From the NCBI GenBank assembly GCA_021030905.1, contig JAGFMI010000015.1:372001-436000 (forward strand): DNA of 64,000 nt, written 5' to 3'. The translations under genes and the position numbers were made by a program. This DNA comes from Pyrenula massariospora. Its lineage: Eukaryota; Ascomycota; Eurotiomycetes; Pyrenulales; Pyrenulaceae. Position 1 is the first letter of the stretch, and the number at the start of each line of letters is the position of its first letter. Positions 10,512-23,102 of this stretch are shown here, piece by piece. The notes beneath the pieces were generated by a model. It worked only from the letters and a program-made list of their open reading frames with translations. It did no database searches and was not told the origin of the DNA.

Positions 10512-13500
10512 ATGAATGCGTCACCGAGCGACAACTGGAGAGGCCACTCCGGTCCTCCAGGCAATCCTCAGATACCTCAGTCAAATCAACCGGGCGTCAG
10601 ATCGCTAGGTGGATACGGGTAAGGGCTGTCCATGAACGATGCTGCTTAGCGGCCGTTCTTCTTGAAGCTTTCTCGTGGCAGGCGAATTTTTGTGTGCTAA
10701 GTGTACTCCTCAACAGGCCAAATCCCCAACCAGGACCTCAGCAGCAGGTCCCAGGTCCAGTCCTTCCTCCTCCCACCTATCATCCATCGTCACAATCCAC
10801 AGGCCATAGCCTACCAACGATCGCCGACCTCACACAAGGAGCACCTTCGGCTCATCATCAACCGCCGGGCTCTTTCAACCAACATGCTACTTCCGCAAAC
10901 ACTAGTCACGGTCTCCCCGGTCTTGGCCCGTCCATACCCCAGCAATCTCCCCAAAGCGCTTTAAACCGCGAACGAGAAAGAGAGCTAAGAGAACATGAGT
11001 ATCGAGAGCGAGAAATGATGGAGCGACAACGCCAGCAAGACGAGATTTTGATGCGGGATCGCGAGCGCCTGGAGCGCGACCAGCGCGAACGAGAAATACT
11101 AGAACGGCAGAGAGAACAGCAGCAGCACCCTGTTCAGAGGCACACCGATTCTATCCCCATCCATCAGCCAGTAGCGTCGAAGATCACGAACAATATTCAT
11201 GGTCCAAATGGTTTACTATCTGGGCTCGGCTCAGGTGGCCCTTCGAACCAGGGTCCTTCCATGCCATCTGGTGGAGGCCCTGTCAATCTCTTCAATGGCC
11301 CAGGCCCACGACCCGATGACACACCGCGGTCGTTCGTGCATCAACCGGTTCAGCCTCCCGTGAATACACTTTCTGGCCCGTCGCCGGCTGCTATGGCTTC
11401 TGGGCAGCAACCTATATTGAATGATGCGTTGAGTTATTTGGATCAGGTGAAGGTTCGCTTTAGCGACCAACCTGATGTATACAATAAGTTTCTAGATATC
11501 ATGAAAGATTTCAAGAGCCAGGCTATCGACACACCGGGGGTTATTGGGCGAGTCTCGAACCTGTTCAACGGCCATCCGATGCTGATTCAAGGATTCAACA
11601 CCTTTTTACCTCCGGGATATCGAATTGAATGCGGCACGGACGATAATCCGGAGACAATACGCGTCACCACTCCAAGTGGGACTATCACACAGTCATTGAG
11701 CAGAGGCGCACGCTTTTCGGTCGAAGCCCCGGATAATGCAACCCAGACTGTGGGAGCTTCTCAAAATATGTTTTCAAGATCAGATCCCTTCGATCCTGGC
11801 CGAGGATGGCCGCAGTCTCAACAACAGCAGCCGACATCATCGCAGATGCCCCCATTCTCTCCAGGATCTCGAGCCACCGCACAGCCGTTATACCCGCATT
11901 CTCGTGCACCCGAAACCCCAGCAAGCTTTGAAGCGCAACAGCAAGAGCAGGAAGAGGCAAACGCAGCCCTTGTCCACCAACAGCAACAGCGTGGAGTCTC
12001 TCAATTGCAGAACGCTGTTTCTGCTGCCGCGAATGGATCAACAGGCAGAGCTCCCGTGATGCAGATCTCTCCCGGCCCAGGCGCTCCTGCGAGTCTTGCC
12101 CAACCCCCTGGTGCTTTGTCTGCTGTCGGTATACCAGGGGCTCAGGGTGACATGGGTAAAAGAGGGCCTGTCGAGTTCAATCATGCCATAAGCTATGTCA
12201 ACAAAATCAAGGTAGGAACCGATCCAAACCATTAACTTTCCTAGTCTTACCCTCTCCATCGCATGCTCCTTAACTGACGTGCTATGTCTATAGAATCGTT
12301 TCGCACAGCAGCCTGAAATCTACAAAAACTTTCTGGAAATTCTACAAACCTACCAGAGGGAATCAAGGCCTATTCAAGACGTTTACGCCCAAGTTACCCA
12401 CCTATTCAACACTGCTCCGGACCTCTTGGAGGATTTCAAACAATTTCTGCCGGAGTCTGCAGCGCAAGCCAAGGCAGCGGCGGCGGCAAAAGCAGCAGCT
12501 GAAGATCCTGCAATGGGCGCTCGGAACGAACCTGCTTTTCTAGCTGGACAGCTCCCGCAAACGCAGACTCCCCGGCCCACGACGAAGATGCCCCCGATGG
12601 GTCAATTCGACCCGCCTAGTGCAGCTAAAGAGAACAAGAAGCGTCGAGGACCACCTGGCTCTGGCACTGTCCAACAACAGCAAACCTCCCAACCGGATAC
12701 TGTTAGCGGCGGAGTCAATTCTCAGGGTAACAGAGTATCAACCTTTCAGCCAGGGAACATCAACAAGGTACGTCGGGCACCTTTTATGAAACGATTTTTT
12801 CCACAGCATTGTTCTTCAGTCCTCTGTGAATTTTCAGTCCTATGCGAAACCTCTGCGAATGTAGATTTCCCTTTCCTTTCTGTTCAGATCTACGCAATTG
12901 TTGGAAATTACCCAAATAGTTGAACGACGCAATATTCCTAGTCCAATGGCTGATCGGTTGCCTGTTTATAGAGGAATAAATTACACCATCATAAGCCGAC
13001 GCAGCCGGAGGCCATCAGCGCGACGCCTACCATAGATCCAACCATCATACCGGCTCTTCCAGAGCCCCTGCCACCAAGCTCGTCTTATGCCGCACAGCAG
13101 GACGAATTTACCTTCTTCGACAGAGTCAGGAAAGCCGTTGGTAATAAGTCAACATATAGCGAATTCTTAAAGTTGATCAATCTGTTCAATCAAGATCTCA
13201 TCGACAAGCGACAGCTCCTCGATCGCGCGAGGCCATTCCTTGACTCTCACCCAGACCTCATCGGCTTTTTCACAACCTTTATCCAAATTCCTATGGAGGA
13301 TGGATTGGTCGAAGCCCGTGCATTCCCAGACCCTGGTCGAGTCAATCTTTCCCACTGCCGTAGTCTTGGACCAAGTTATCGGTATCTACCGCGGCGAGAA
13401 CAGAACAAGATGTGCAAAGGCCGAGATGAAATGTGCTATGAAGTTCTCAATGATGAATGGGCATCTTATCCGACGTGGGCCTCTGAAGATTCTGGTTTCA

Positions 13501-15808
13501 TTGCTCACCGTAAGAATCAATTCGAAGAAGGTTTGCATCGGATCGAAGAGGAACGGCATGATTACGACTCGCACATTGAAGCATGTCAGCGGACAATTCA
13601 GCTTATGGAGCCACTCGCTCAACAGCTTGCCAACATGAATGAGACCGACCGCGCCAACTTTGTCCTGCATCCGGGCCTTGGAGGGCAAAGTGAAACAATT
13701 TATCAGAGGGTCATCAAGAAGATCTATGACCGTGAACGTGGAGGAAAGGTTATCTCTGAAATGTTTGGACGACCTGCAGCGGTGCTGCCAGTGGTCCTGG
13801 CGCGACTCAAGCAGAAGGTCGAGGAGTGGAAGCACGGCCAGGTAAGTTTGCAATTCTCCGTGCTCCAATTTTTGCGCTAGCATGTTTGATTTTCTTGGCA
13901 CACGACGTCGCCTACACGAAGGAAGCTTAGTTCTTTCTATCAACGCTACTCTCACTCTTTTGTTGTTCCGTTGCTTTCGCACTCTGCTAATATTTGCTCT
14001 AATAGCGCGAATGGGAAAAGGTGTGGCGGGAGCAGCAAAACAAATTCTATTGGAAGAGCCTTGATCATCAAGGGATCAACTACAAGACTGTTGATAAGAA
14101 AATGTTCAACACCAAGCAGCTGACTACCGAAATTCTAGCCAAACATGAAGAGCGAAAGAAGTCACTTGAGGCTGGATGGCAAGTGCCGAAGCATCAGTTC
14201 AAGTACGTCTTTGCCGATGAAAGAGTGCTGTTTGATGCTGCAAGGTTGGTTCTTCGATTTGCGTACCAGGATCGCAACACCAGTGCAAGCGAGGAAGAAA
14301 AGCTTTCGAATTTTCTACGGGACTTCATTCCCACTTTCTTCAATGTTGACCGAGACGAGTTCGCTAACTATTTGGACGATGTCTCCGAACCCGGGATGAC
14401 TACGAATGATGCTGGTGGGGATGACGTTCCTATGGACGAAGCTTCAGAGTTCACATCAGCCAACGGCAAGAAGCTAGACTCAGCACGCCAGGACATTCCT
14501 GATCAATCTAATCGGAAGGAAGGAAGCGGCGCGTCTCAGAGCGATGCGTCCACACCCGCTGGTACCGACATCAGGCCAGCAATCACCACCCCACCCGATG
14601 AGGTGCAGTTCGAAACGGAACGATGGATCAGCGCACCCGGCGTACCGTCAGCATTGGAGCCACAGGAATGGGGCATTGATAAACCGTATCAGCGTCACGA
14701 AAACGTTCTTTACTGCAACACGCATATCTACGCCTTCTTTCGTCTGTTCGAGAAATTGTATAGCCGACTTCTAAATATTCGAAACTACGAGGACCAGGTA
14801 CAAAAAGACGTGCAGGCTGCGATGAGCGACAAGCCTGCACACAAGCTTGGCATTAATGACAAGCTTCCGTCCGAGTACTTTGACGTCAACGGAAGCTTTT
14901 ACCCACAGATCGTCTCGTACTGCCAACATGCCAGCACAGGCGGCCAGGAGCAGCAGACGCTGTTAGAAGACGTCCTCCGTCGGTTCTACCTCCCACACGG
15001 CCACGAACTTTACGGCGTTGGATACCTTTTGCAGGCAATCACCAAGTCGATTAGCTCCGGGATCTATGGCAACGACTCCAAAGACCATAGTCCCGAAATT
15101 CTGAATCAATTCCTCAAGAATCAGAGCAAAGACGAGACGACCAAGGCACAAGAGTTGCTGTATCGGAGCTCTGTAATGAAATTGATCAAAGAGGCCGAAG
15201 CCTACAAAATCTTTTTTGTAAGTCGTCTGTCTCTAAAGAAATATACAGATACTGATGATGGGCAGGATCCTCGATATAGAGTGGCTTTGGTGCAACTGCT
15301 CCCTCCGGACAGCACAGTGGCCGAGACGGAAGACCTTGACGAAGAGGAGAGATGGCAATACTACATGCTATCATGGACCATGCTCGCGCCGACCGAGGGC
15401 ATCAACTATGCTCTACTGCGACGAAGCAGTCTTCACCGTGATAACGCCAAGATGGCAGCCTTAGGGCGGAATGAAGACGAGCGAAAGCTTTACCTTTCCA
15501 AACTCGATTTCAGCAAGGAGTCCATCGCAGTGTACGTCTCCCCCGACAACTATGAGATCAAGAAATACGCGGGATTTGAGTGGCGCATACGGAAAGAAAG
15601 CGGAGTGGAAGAGGCTCGACGACCTGTGTGGGAAAAGATCTCTGAACACAGTAAAGAGAAATTCGAGAAGGCCTTTATCAAGGTGCCTGCCTGGGCGGAG
15701 AATCAGAATCAGGACTGGGTGGAAGAAATCAAGCAAAAGTATGAGGAGTGGATCCGAAGCGAGCCTGCCGAGGATGTCAAACCGGACGTGGCGATGGCGG
15801 AGTCTTAG
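10512..15808 (+). CDS. sin3: SIN3 transcriptional corepressor
   Basis: Exons 10512-10618, 10717-12211, 12294-12767, 12972-13841 and 14006-15808 join in frame to 1582 aa. SIN3 is the scaffold of the Rpd3/Sin3 histone deacetylase complex. After a Pro/Gln-rich and Arg/Glu-rich N-terminus come PAH1 (about 270-335, [13 protein letters not shown]), PAH2 (about 515-590, [12 protein letters not shown] joined to [10 protein letters not shown] across an intron) and PAH3 (about 737-800, [20 protein letters not shown]). The histone-deacetylase interaction region follows from about 815 ([15 protein letters not shown]), then the Sin3a C-terminal domain. A stop-free 48-nt segment at 15218-15265 has a GTAAGT donor and CAG acceptor and is probably a further intron, giving 1566 aa. 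Start chosen at [11 protein letters not shown]. Confidence 0.95.
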
Positions 15809-16850
15809 CAGGGAAGCCGACGCACGTCATTTTGTTATATAAGTCCATGTGACCAAAGCATCAGTAGATGGTCAGCATGGCCTGTATTCGACGCCTGATG
15901 ATGGATGGGCCATTTCGGGGCGTTTGTATGGCCTTGCATGGTGTTACAGGAAGCGGTTTAGACCTTTCTACTCCATCTAAAGGAAATTCTACTCAATTCA
16001 TTAATCTTGCTGCAGTACGGCTACTTTCTCTGCTCAATGCTGATCTGTCTGTCATCATCAAATTTCATGGTAGACACTGGATTCGGCAAGACTTTCACTA
16101 GACGTCAATAGCGTGTCGGCAGGAAATTGAGGTGGAGCCGCGATCCCAGTTCGCCGTACCTGCCTTTGCTGCTTCGGGTCTAGACTGACGAATAAGGCTG
16201 CTCTCCTTTTCTTGAACGTCGTTTTTGTTTTTGGAGCCTGGGTGAAGGGGAGGGCGCCTGTGCGCCGATCTTATTTTTTGGTGTTGATTATTGAATCCTT
16301 GATGTTGGTCCTGGGTTTGAAATGGCACACCTTGACCGGTGTGTCGCAAGAACGACGACATCGAAAGGAGAATAGAAACAATTGAGGTAGGCGAACTATG
16401 TTAATGACGGCGCCGAAGAAGGGCAGACGGCGATGGGAAGTAATCTCAGCCACTGGCGGAGAGTTTGCCGTCCTCTGAATACGAAATTGCCCGATGCGCA
16501 AGGTAAGGAGTGGTGGCATTCCTCCTCAACCCTGCGGTCCATGCACATCCCTATCCCCAGGTTCCACCACGAACGGCCCTGTCGCTAGCCTCGCGACTTA
16601 TCACGCGCATTTCCTTAACGGTGGGTGATTGCCGTTAGGCGCTGGATAAGACTGTACATCAATTGTCAAATCCATCTCCGCTTCAAATCCTTCCTCCTTT
16701 CCTTCACCTTCGCTTCTCCTAGCGGACGTCAACAAACAAACGCAACAACTTCCAACTACCAGTCACTCTTTTCAACAACTCACTCAGAAGACTCGAATGA
16801 TATAATCATACGTTCTTTACATTACCCAACCTTGTCATTCGTTTGCAACC
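15809..16850. other. intergenic, 3' flank of SIN3 and promoter of the GH17 gene
   Basis: About 1 kb with only short overlapping frames and no recognised motif. CT-rich sequence just before 16850 is consistent with a long 5' UTR of the cell-wall gene. Confidence 0.5.
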
Positions 16851-18512
16851 ATGAAGCAAGTATCCATCTTCACAATCTTGACAGCAGCCTTGAGCCGTAC
16901 AGTCCTCAGCCTTGCAAATTCACACCAACATCACCACAGACCCGTCGAATTCAAGCGTGATGCTGCAGCTATGGTAATGAATAACGAAGTTGGTGGAGGA
17001 CTCGAGCCGATGATTGTCGCCAACGCCACAGCGTGTGGATGCAGCACCTTCCTCACAACTCTATACGGGGCTATGACATCGGCCAACCCAACCACAATCG
17101 CCACCGTCTTCACGACCTCGTACTCGACGGAGACAGTCCTTGTCACGGTGAATGCCACTGATATAGCTAGCTCCTCGGCCCCGAGCACTCAATCTACTAC
17201 TATATCCGAGCCGGTGGTTCAGACGATTTCATCCGATACTACGAGTACAACAACTGTCTACCATACCAAGGTCTGCAGTGACAGCAGCTCTGAGGCTAGC
17301 TCATCACCTTCAATCTTTGCTGCATCAAAACATAATGCTGTTCTATCACCTCTAGGGCCGCTAGCTTCCATGTCGTCTTCCCTCGTTTCGTCAGCTTTAA
17401 ACAGTCAACCAACCAATTCGCTCTTATCTTCAACTACAGCACAGGTGGTTGAGGCTACATCCCCGTCTTCGTCATCCATTAATGCTCCATCGAATCCGGC
17501 TTTCTCTTCTAGCAGCAGTATTCAGGCAGTCCTCTCCCCGTTGGATCCAAATACAAGCAAAGTCTCCGCGGCTGCCCTAGCGCATTCTGTTGCGACAAGT
17601 GTTTCGTCTGACGAAGCAGGATATGCAAACTACCCATCGCTTTCCTCTGCTGCGAAGGCACTTGATGCGACAGGCTCATCCAAACCTTCTGCGTCTGCGT
17701 CTCCAGAAAATGCCTTACCTAAGCCATGGGCGATCTCATATAGTGTCTACAACCATGACAATCAAGGATGCAAACCCGCTCCTAACATGGTTGCTGACGT
17801 CGAGGCCATGGCCGGAAAAGGATTTAGCGCTATCCGTCTCTATACTACGGACTGTGATATTCTCTCCTCAATTGGTTCTACCGTGCGTGAAGCAAATATG
17901 AAAATCATCCCCTGCATCTTCCTTAGCCCTAACCTTGATGACAATCACGGACAAATCGAAGATCTCAAAAATTGGGCTGAGTGGGATCTCGTTGAAATGG
18001 TCATAGTCGGAAACGAAGCTCTCAATGGGGGACAAGTCCCGAACGTCGATGTCCTAGTTCAAAATATCAACTCTGCCCGCTCCACCTTCCGCGCCGCTGG
18101 CTACCAAGGCAGTGTTACCACGGCTGAAACGATCAACATCTGGGAACAAAATGCTTCAAAACTCTGCGACGCCGTCGATATCGCCGGCGCGAATATCCAT
18201 GCCTTCTTCGACCCGAACACCGCCGCGTCCGACGCCGGAGGATTCGTCCTCAATCAGCTCATGATCCTGCACAAGCTCTGCCCCGGGAAGAGCATCGTTA
18301 ACCTCGAGACTGGGTGGCCAAGTGCGGGGAATGGATGTATGGGCAAAGCGTGTCCGGATCCTCAAGACCAGAAAAAGGCGATCACAAGTCTGAGAGAATT
18401 AGATCCGAGAGTGCAGGCGGTCCTTACCTATTTCAGCTGGGACGATGAGTCCTGGAAGGGCCCGGGATTGGATGCGGTGGAGCCTCACTGGGGGTTGAAA
18501 AACCTCTTCTGA
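16851..18512 (+). CDS. GH17 cell-wall beta-1,3-glucanase/glucanosyltransferase (btgE-like)
   Basis: A single exon of 553 aa. Residues 1-22 are a signal peptide (MKQVSIFTILTAALS...), followed by His-rich and Ser/Thr-rich, probably O-glycosylated linkers to about residue 290. The C-terminal half is a GH17 catalytic barrel: YSVYNHDNQGCKP, the acid/base E389 in VIVGNEAL and the nucleophile E486 in NLETGWPSAGNG. The layout (secretion signal, Ser/Thr linker, C-terminal GH17, no GPI signal) matches fungal BtgE/Scw-type wall proteins that act on beta-1,3-glucan. I see no C-terminal hydrophobic tail, so it is secreted or wall-bound rather than GPI-anchored. Confidence 0.92.
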   Translation: MKQVSIFTILTAALSRTVLSLANSHQHHHRPVEFKRDAAAMVMNNEVGGGLEPMIVANATACGCSTFLTTLYGAMTSANPTTIATVFTTSYSTETVLVTVNATDIASSSAPSTQSTTISEPVVQTISSDTTSTTTVYHTKVCSDSSSEASSSPSIFAASKHNAVLSPLGPLASMSSSLVSSALNSQPTNSLLSSTTAQVVEATSPSSSSINAPSNPAFSSSSSIQAVLSPLDPNTSKVSAAALAHSVATSVSSDEAGYANYPSLSSAAKALDATGSSKPSASASPENALPKPWAISYSVYNHDNQGCKPAPNMVADVEAMAGKGFSAIRLYTTDCDILSSIGSTVREANMKIIPCIFLSPNLDDNHGQIEDLKNWAEWDLVEMVIVGNEALNGGQVPNVDVLVQNINSARSTFRAAGYQGSVTTAETINIWEQNASKLCDAVDIAGANIHAFFDPNTAASDAGGFVLNQLMILHKLCPGKSIVNLETGWPSAGNGCMGKACPDPQDQKKAITSLRELDPRVQAVLTYFSWDDESWKGPGLDAVEPHWGLKNLF

Positions 18513-19219
18513 GCTATATCGTACAGGGCACCTTTTGACGGCGCATTAATGATGGGATGGTTTTCTGATGGCCTCTTACTTGCAGAGCTCAAACAGCGTA
18601 TTAGCGGGCTTGGTGACTGGCTTATACGGGCTTGCTTTCATGATGATATGACGAAAAGGATACCCCGTACTGTTGTTCTTTTTTTTCTAAATATCTAATG
18701 TATGACTATAAGGCTTGATAGATGCCGAGAGACCAGAGATCAGAATGACGGTCGAAGCTAGCATGCCAATTCGACTTTTTGACGATTGGTCTTTTGAGAA
18801 CCAGAACAACAAATTCGATTCGTTACTGGAACATATTCTTATATTCCGATTGTAATAGTTGTAAGGTGAAACAAGAGTCTCACAGTAGCTAAATCGGGAT
18901 ATAGCCGTTGATTTGAAGATCTTAAATACCTACCTGGATAGGTATTATACAAAATCTTGATGGGCTGAGGGGTTTTCATATTCGATAGTGATACGGATAT
19001 CTCAATTGCAAGCCGCACAGAAAATGGTGCAATTTTAGGCGAGAGCTTGCTCGTGTGGAGTTGCCCACCTCACCTCCAAATGACGCTGGGCCTGCTTTGT
19101 TTCTGTACCTGAAGAGTTCATAGCAGAAGCACATTCCTCTTCCTAGAGGACCCCATTCTCTTCTAACCCGATGATCTGCTCAGCGAACATAGACATCTCG
19201 TGCAGCAATTGTCACCAGA
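18513..19219. other. intergenic
   Basis: AT-rich 3' flank of the GH17 gene and promoter of the TFIIF gene. No coding or RNA gene seen. Confidence 0.5.
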
Positions 19220-20500
19220 ATGACGGAAAAACTCGAACCACTCTCTCCCGGTGGCCTCAGCGACGACGGCGCGACGCCTATGCAATTCCAACACGACGAT
19301 GATCTCGAGAATGACGTTGGTGACTTGGACTTTTCAAACTCAGACCTCAAACTCTGGCTTACAAGGGTGCCAACATCGTTATGGGAAACTCTGTCAAACC
19401 TCAAAGGAGAAGATGAGATCGAGCTGGGCACTTTGCGAGTTGAAGGCAGTCTAGACGCACCAAAACGAGTACGTTCTTCCCTTCCCTCTCACTTTCTCTT
19501 TGCACTAACGACCTTGCGATCTCTAAGATATCCCTGAAACTTTCCGACGTACCTCCCCTAAAGTCCGAACCAAAAGAATACCTGCTCCAAAACCCAGACA
19601 TCCTTGCCAAAAGTGGCACAAAACGACCTAAAAACACCTACATCTTTTCCGAGCGTGACCTCCCAGGCTACAAAAAGCGCAAACAAAACATACCCGACGA
19701 TGATGCCGACGAACTCGGCCCCACGCGCTCGAATCTCTACACAGGTAACCTCCGCGATGCACGAAAAAAAGAGAACAAAGGCCGCTTCGTGCCGTCGTAC
19801 CGTAAGGCCATACCAAGTATGCCCTCTCTTTCTCCTCCCCTTTTTCCCCACCAAGACTAATCTTCCTATCAGAAAAGACCGCCCTCCTCGGCACCGTTGA
19901 CCGTGAATACGACCTGACGCCCGTCGAAAACGCCGAATACAACGCCATCCTCGACGCCCGAACCGCCGCGGCCCTGCGCCCCCCAGAAGAAGAAGACCTC
20001 CACTTCAAGGACCTCAAGAAGGCCAACTTCCAGATGCCAGGCACTGCGGCGTACATATCCAACCGCGTATGCTTTCTCCCCCCTCCCCAAAACCATCCTA
20101 TACTAACAACGTCACGACGCAGAATCTCAACCGCCCCCCAACCTCCAAACCGACCGACACCCGCGCGGCGCGCATGGACCGCTCCGCTCTGGTGCAGGGC
20201 CTCCTCCGCCTCTTCGGCGAGTACCGCTTCTGGGGCCTCCGCGAGATCAAGGCGCGCATCAACCAGCCCGAGGCCTTCCTGCGCGAGACGCTCGACGGCA
20301 TCGCCGTGCTGCACCGCCAGGGGGACGCGGTCGGCAAGTGGGAGCTGAGGGGGGAGTACAAGGAGCGCGCGGGGGGTGTGGGCGGGGAAGAAGGGGGAGG
20401 GGGGGCTGGGGAGTATGCGCCGGATGTGGATTTGGATGAGGATGAAGATGGGGAGGGGGAGGGGGAGGGGGAGTTTGAGGATGTGGGGATGGAGGGGTGA
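19220..20500 (+). CDS. tfg2: transcription initiation factor IIF subunit beta
   Basis: Four exons (19220-19468, 19528-19816, 19873-20066, 20123-20500) join to 369 aa. TFIIF beta works with RNA polymerase II in preinitiation-complex assembly. The N-terminal dimerisation region (LDFSNSDLKLWLTRVP...LWETL) is followed by ISLKLSDVPP and TYIFSERDLPGYK. The C-terminal winged helix is clear: RMDRSALVQGLLRLFGEYRFWGLREIKARINQ is conserved in the family, with QPEAFLRETLDGIA after it. The tail is acidic and low complexity (Gly/Glu/Asp). The last exon is strikingly GC-rich and runs into G-rich repeats just after the stop. Confidence 0.95.
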
Positions 20501-21050
20501 GGGGTGTCATAAGAAGGGTGGGTGAGGGGGTGGTAATGAGAACGGTAGGGGAGGGGGGTGTCATGAGAACGGTAGGGGAGGGCAAGGGTTTGTTCTTAGC
20601 GAAGGCGTTCTGGGGGTCTGCTGTGACCGTGACCGTTCGATGAGTTGTTTACTTCCTCTTATTCTAGCACATACCCCGAGGAAAGGGAATGGAATGGATA
20701 GGAACTTGCGTTCCACACTCATAAATTGACTGCGAATGCGAATCGCTACACTTGCAAAAATGCTCGTACTCTTACTTTAATTCCTCACATCTCCAAACAA
20801 GACAAGCTCCCTCCCTCTTTTCTCCACGGTGTCCCTCGCTTGATCGTCATGCCTTCCACGACATATTCTAACGCAGCTCGAGAATCGGCGAGCTGCACTT
20901 TTTCCAACCCAACCAACTCACGTACGTACGTGTGTACGACATTAGCTGCGCCGAAAACATGGGTAAATGCCGTTGTGTTGTAAGATACAGGCAAGCACAC
21001 GAAGTCGCTGCTCTCTTCAGATTTTTCCTTCTCCTCCCTCCCTCCCTGCC
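20501..21050. other. intergenic between convergent TFG2 and NUS1
   Basis: Holds the 27-bp repeat listed separately and shared 3' flanks. Frames at 20726-20983 and 20785-21090 oppose each other and look spurious. Confidence 0.5.
20509..20583. repeat. 27-bp G-rich tandem repeat, about 2.8 copies
   Basis: Units begin at 20509, 20536 and 20563. The last two share ATGAGAACGGTAGGGGAGGG exactly; the first is diverged. It lies directly after the TFG2 stop codon, in the likely 3' UTR. Confidence 0.8.
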
Positions 21051-22235
21051 CTACCGTCCAAACCGAAACTCCGCCCCAGCATACCGCCACAGCGCCCGCA
21101 AAAAATCTTGATACTCCACACCCGTCCCCTCCCCCTCACCACCCATGCCCCCCACCCCCGCCGCCCCATCCCCAACGCAGTAAATCTCCGTCAGCCTTAC
21201 CTGCCACGGCGGATACCCGTCGAGCTTCGCTTGGGTGCCGAACACGATCAGGAGGTCCGGTTCCCCGGCCGCCTGTGTAGCGTCGTGGGTAGGGTTAGGG
21301 TTGGGGTTGCTGAGGGCGGTGGTGTCCGAGATCTCAGCGTCAATCAGCTCAGTCGTGATGTCGGCGGGCGAGAGTTTGGCGGACTGGGCCATTTCGGCCA
21401 ATGTGCGGGTGAGGTCGACGAGGGTGTCACGGCCGTCGGGGGCGGAGAGGAGGAGGATGTTTATGTTCGTGTTTAGGGTTGGTGGGGAGTGGGAGCGGGG
21501 GCTTAGGCGTGGGGATGGGCTGGGGGAGGGGGAGGGGGTGTAGGCGGTGTGGCGGGGTGCGGCGATGCGGAGGTGTGGGAGGGAGGGGGAGGGGCCGAAG
21601 TAGGAGGTTAGTTTGGCGGTAGTGAGGGTGTGGAGGGTGGGGATGTGGGGTTTTAGGGAGCCTGTGGGTTGAGGAGGGGGTTAGTTTGGAGGAGCCTTAT
21701 TTCTTGCTTGCTTGGGGGAGGGGGTGGGAATGAACGGACCTGACTTTTCGTAGACGCTCAGCAGGGGGATCCCGGCGCAGGCGCACCATGCGGCGATCTC
21801 GGCGGCTTCGTCCATGAGTCGTGGGAGGCCGCCGTCTTCTTCTTGGGGGCGGAGGTGTAGGATTATGCTTAGATGTTGGGGGAGGCGCGAGAGGTTGCGC
21901 ACGTCTTTCTGGATGAGCTCGGGCGTTCGGTGATGGTGGTATAGGACGGCTAGGATTCGGCTAATAATTGCACGATAGGCATGGCGGAGGCGGATGTAGA
22001 TTCCAAAGAGGAGTTGGATGATGTGGAAAATGAAGATGTGGAGGGAGCTTCTAAGGAAAGTGCGGATCGGCTTGCGGCGTGGTCGTTTCGCAGATCGAGA
22101 GGGAGATTGGTTTTCAGGAGAGGTAGGAAGGTATGGCTTTAACAGTTTTTCTCGCTCAGCGGGTGTCAGTGCAGAGCCCTGGAAGCGGGCGTCTCGCCTG
22201 TAGGTTTCGATGTCGGGAGCTTTGACCAAGGGCAT
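21051..22235 (-). CDS. nus1: dehydrodolichyl diphosphate synthase complex subunit NUS1
   Basis: Exons 22235-21740 and 21661-21051 join across a 78-nt intron to 368 aa. NUS1 is the non-catalytic partner of the cis-prenyltransferase that makes dolichol precursors at the ER. The start is set at the first ATG (MPLVKAPDIETYRRD). Residues about 60-100 include a membrane segment (HIFIFHIIQLLFGIYIRL). The C-terminal cis-prenyltransferase-like part has PDLLIVFGTQAKLDGYPPWQ, then RLTEIY. The protein ends EFRFGR, which preserves the C-terminal R-x-G motif needed for complex activity in yeast and human orthologues. The middle exon region is Pro/Ser-rich and low complexity, unlike animal NUS1. Confidence 0.92.
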
Positions 22236-23102
22236 CGCGGGCGAAATGTCCAAAGAACGCTGAATCGACCAAGGAAAGCTTTACATATAGCATTAGCAAA
22301 ACTTTCGATATTGAGCGTCACCTGGTACTTACAATGACAACTTTGGCGACCAAGGAGCAATGCAGAGATGCGAATTTCAATCCATCATTTTCAGAGAAAC
22401 GAGTGACAAAACAGTCAAGAGATTTACAGCTTCTGTACAAGTTGTTTGACCCTCTTCACGGTCACCATTATCCACGTGTTTGTAGCGATGGCGTCGCAAG
22501 CTCAGTCCGCAAAAAGTTCGAAGATTGCCAAGGACTTACGTAGGTCTCCGCCCCGCCCTCGCTTTCCCCTCGCGCCAGGATAGTCTGGGCATCCGCCTTC
22601 ATAAATTTGTCCATAAAGGAGCCCTTGTGTGATCGAGAATACACAATTCAAAGTAAGTAGGGGTTTCAAGGTTTAGAAAAAGCTTCAATACGTGTCTGAA
22701 TCGCAAAGTAATTTACGTGGGCTCCCTCGGCACCAAGCGCCGTTCCTCGCTCAACACACGTTCCATCTCATGCGGCCTACGATCTCACAGTTCTCACCTC
22801 TAGCTTAACGGAAACTCTATGTAACCTCTAACTCACCCAATTCACCATGTTGAGCTTTCGATGCAGTCTCCCACAACTCCTTGCATTTAAAACTGTTCAA
22901 TCGTCCTCTGATATATAGCTTTTCGTTTTATCACCAAATACTCTAAGCAACCAAAATACGGTCAAAGCGGACGGTCATGGGAGAAAAAAATATAGTGGTC
23001 TCCCCCCCTCCCCCCGAAGCGCCGCGCATTCGACCTATGGGATGATCTTTCAAAGCCTAGAATTCGAAAATGGCATTGAGAAGTATAATCCGAAAATCTC
23101 GT
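22236..23102. other. intergenic
   Basis: NUS1 promoter side and 3' flank of the quinate repressor. No gene or structured RNA recognised; a C-rich run occurs near 23000. Confidence 0.5.

Noticed and set aside
19628-20314. 228-codon minus-strand frame over TFIIF beta
   Set aside because: Antisense to clearly homologous exons and GC-driven.
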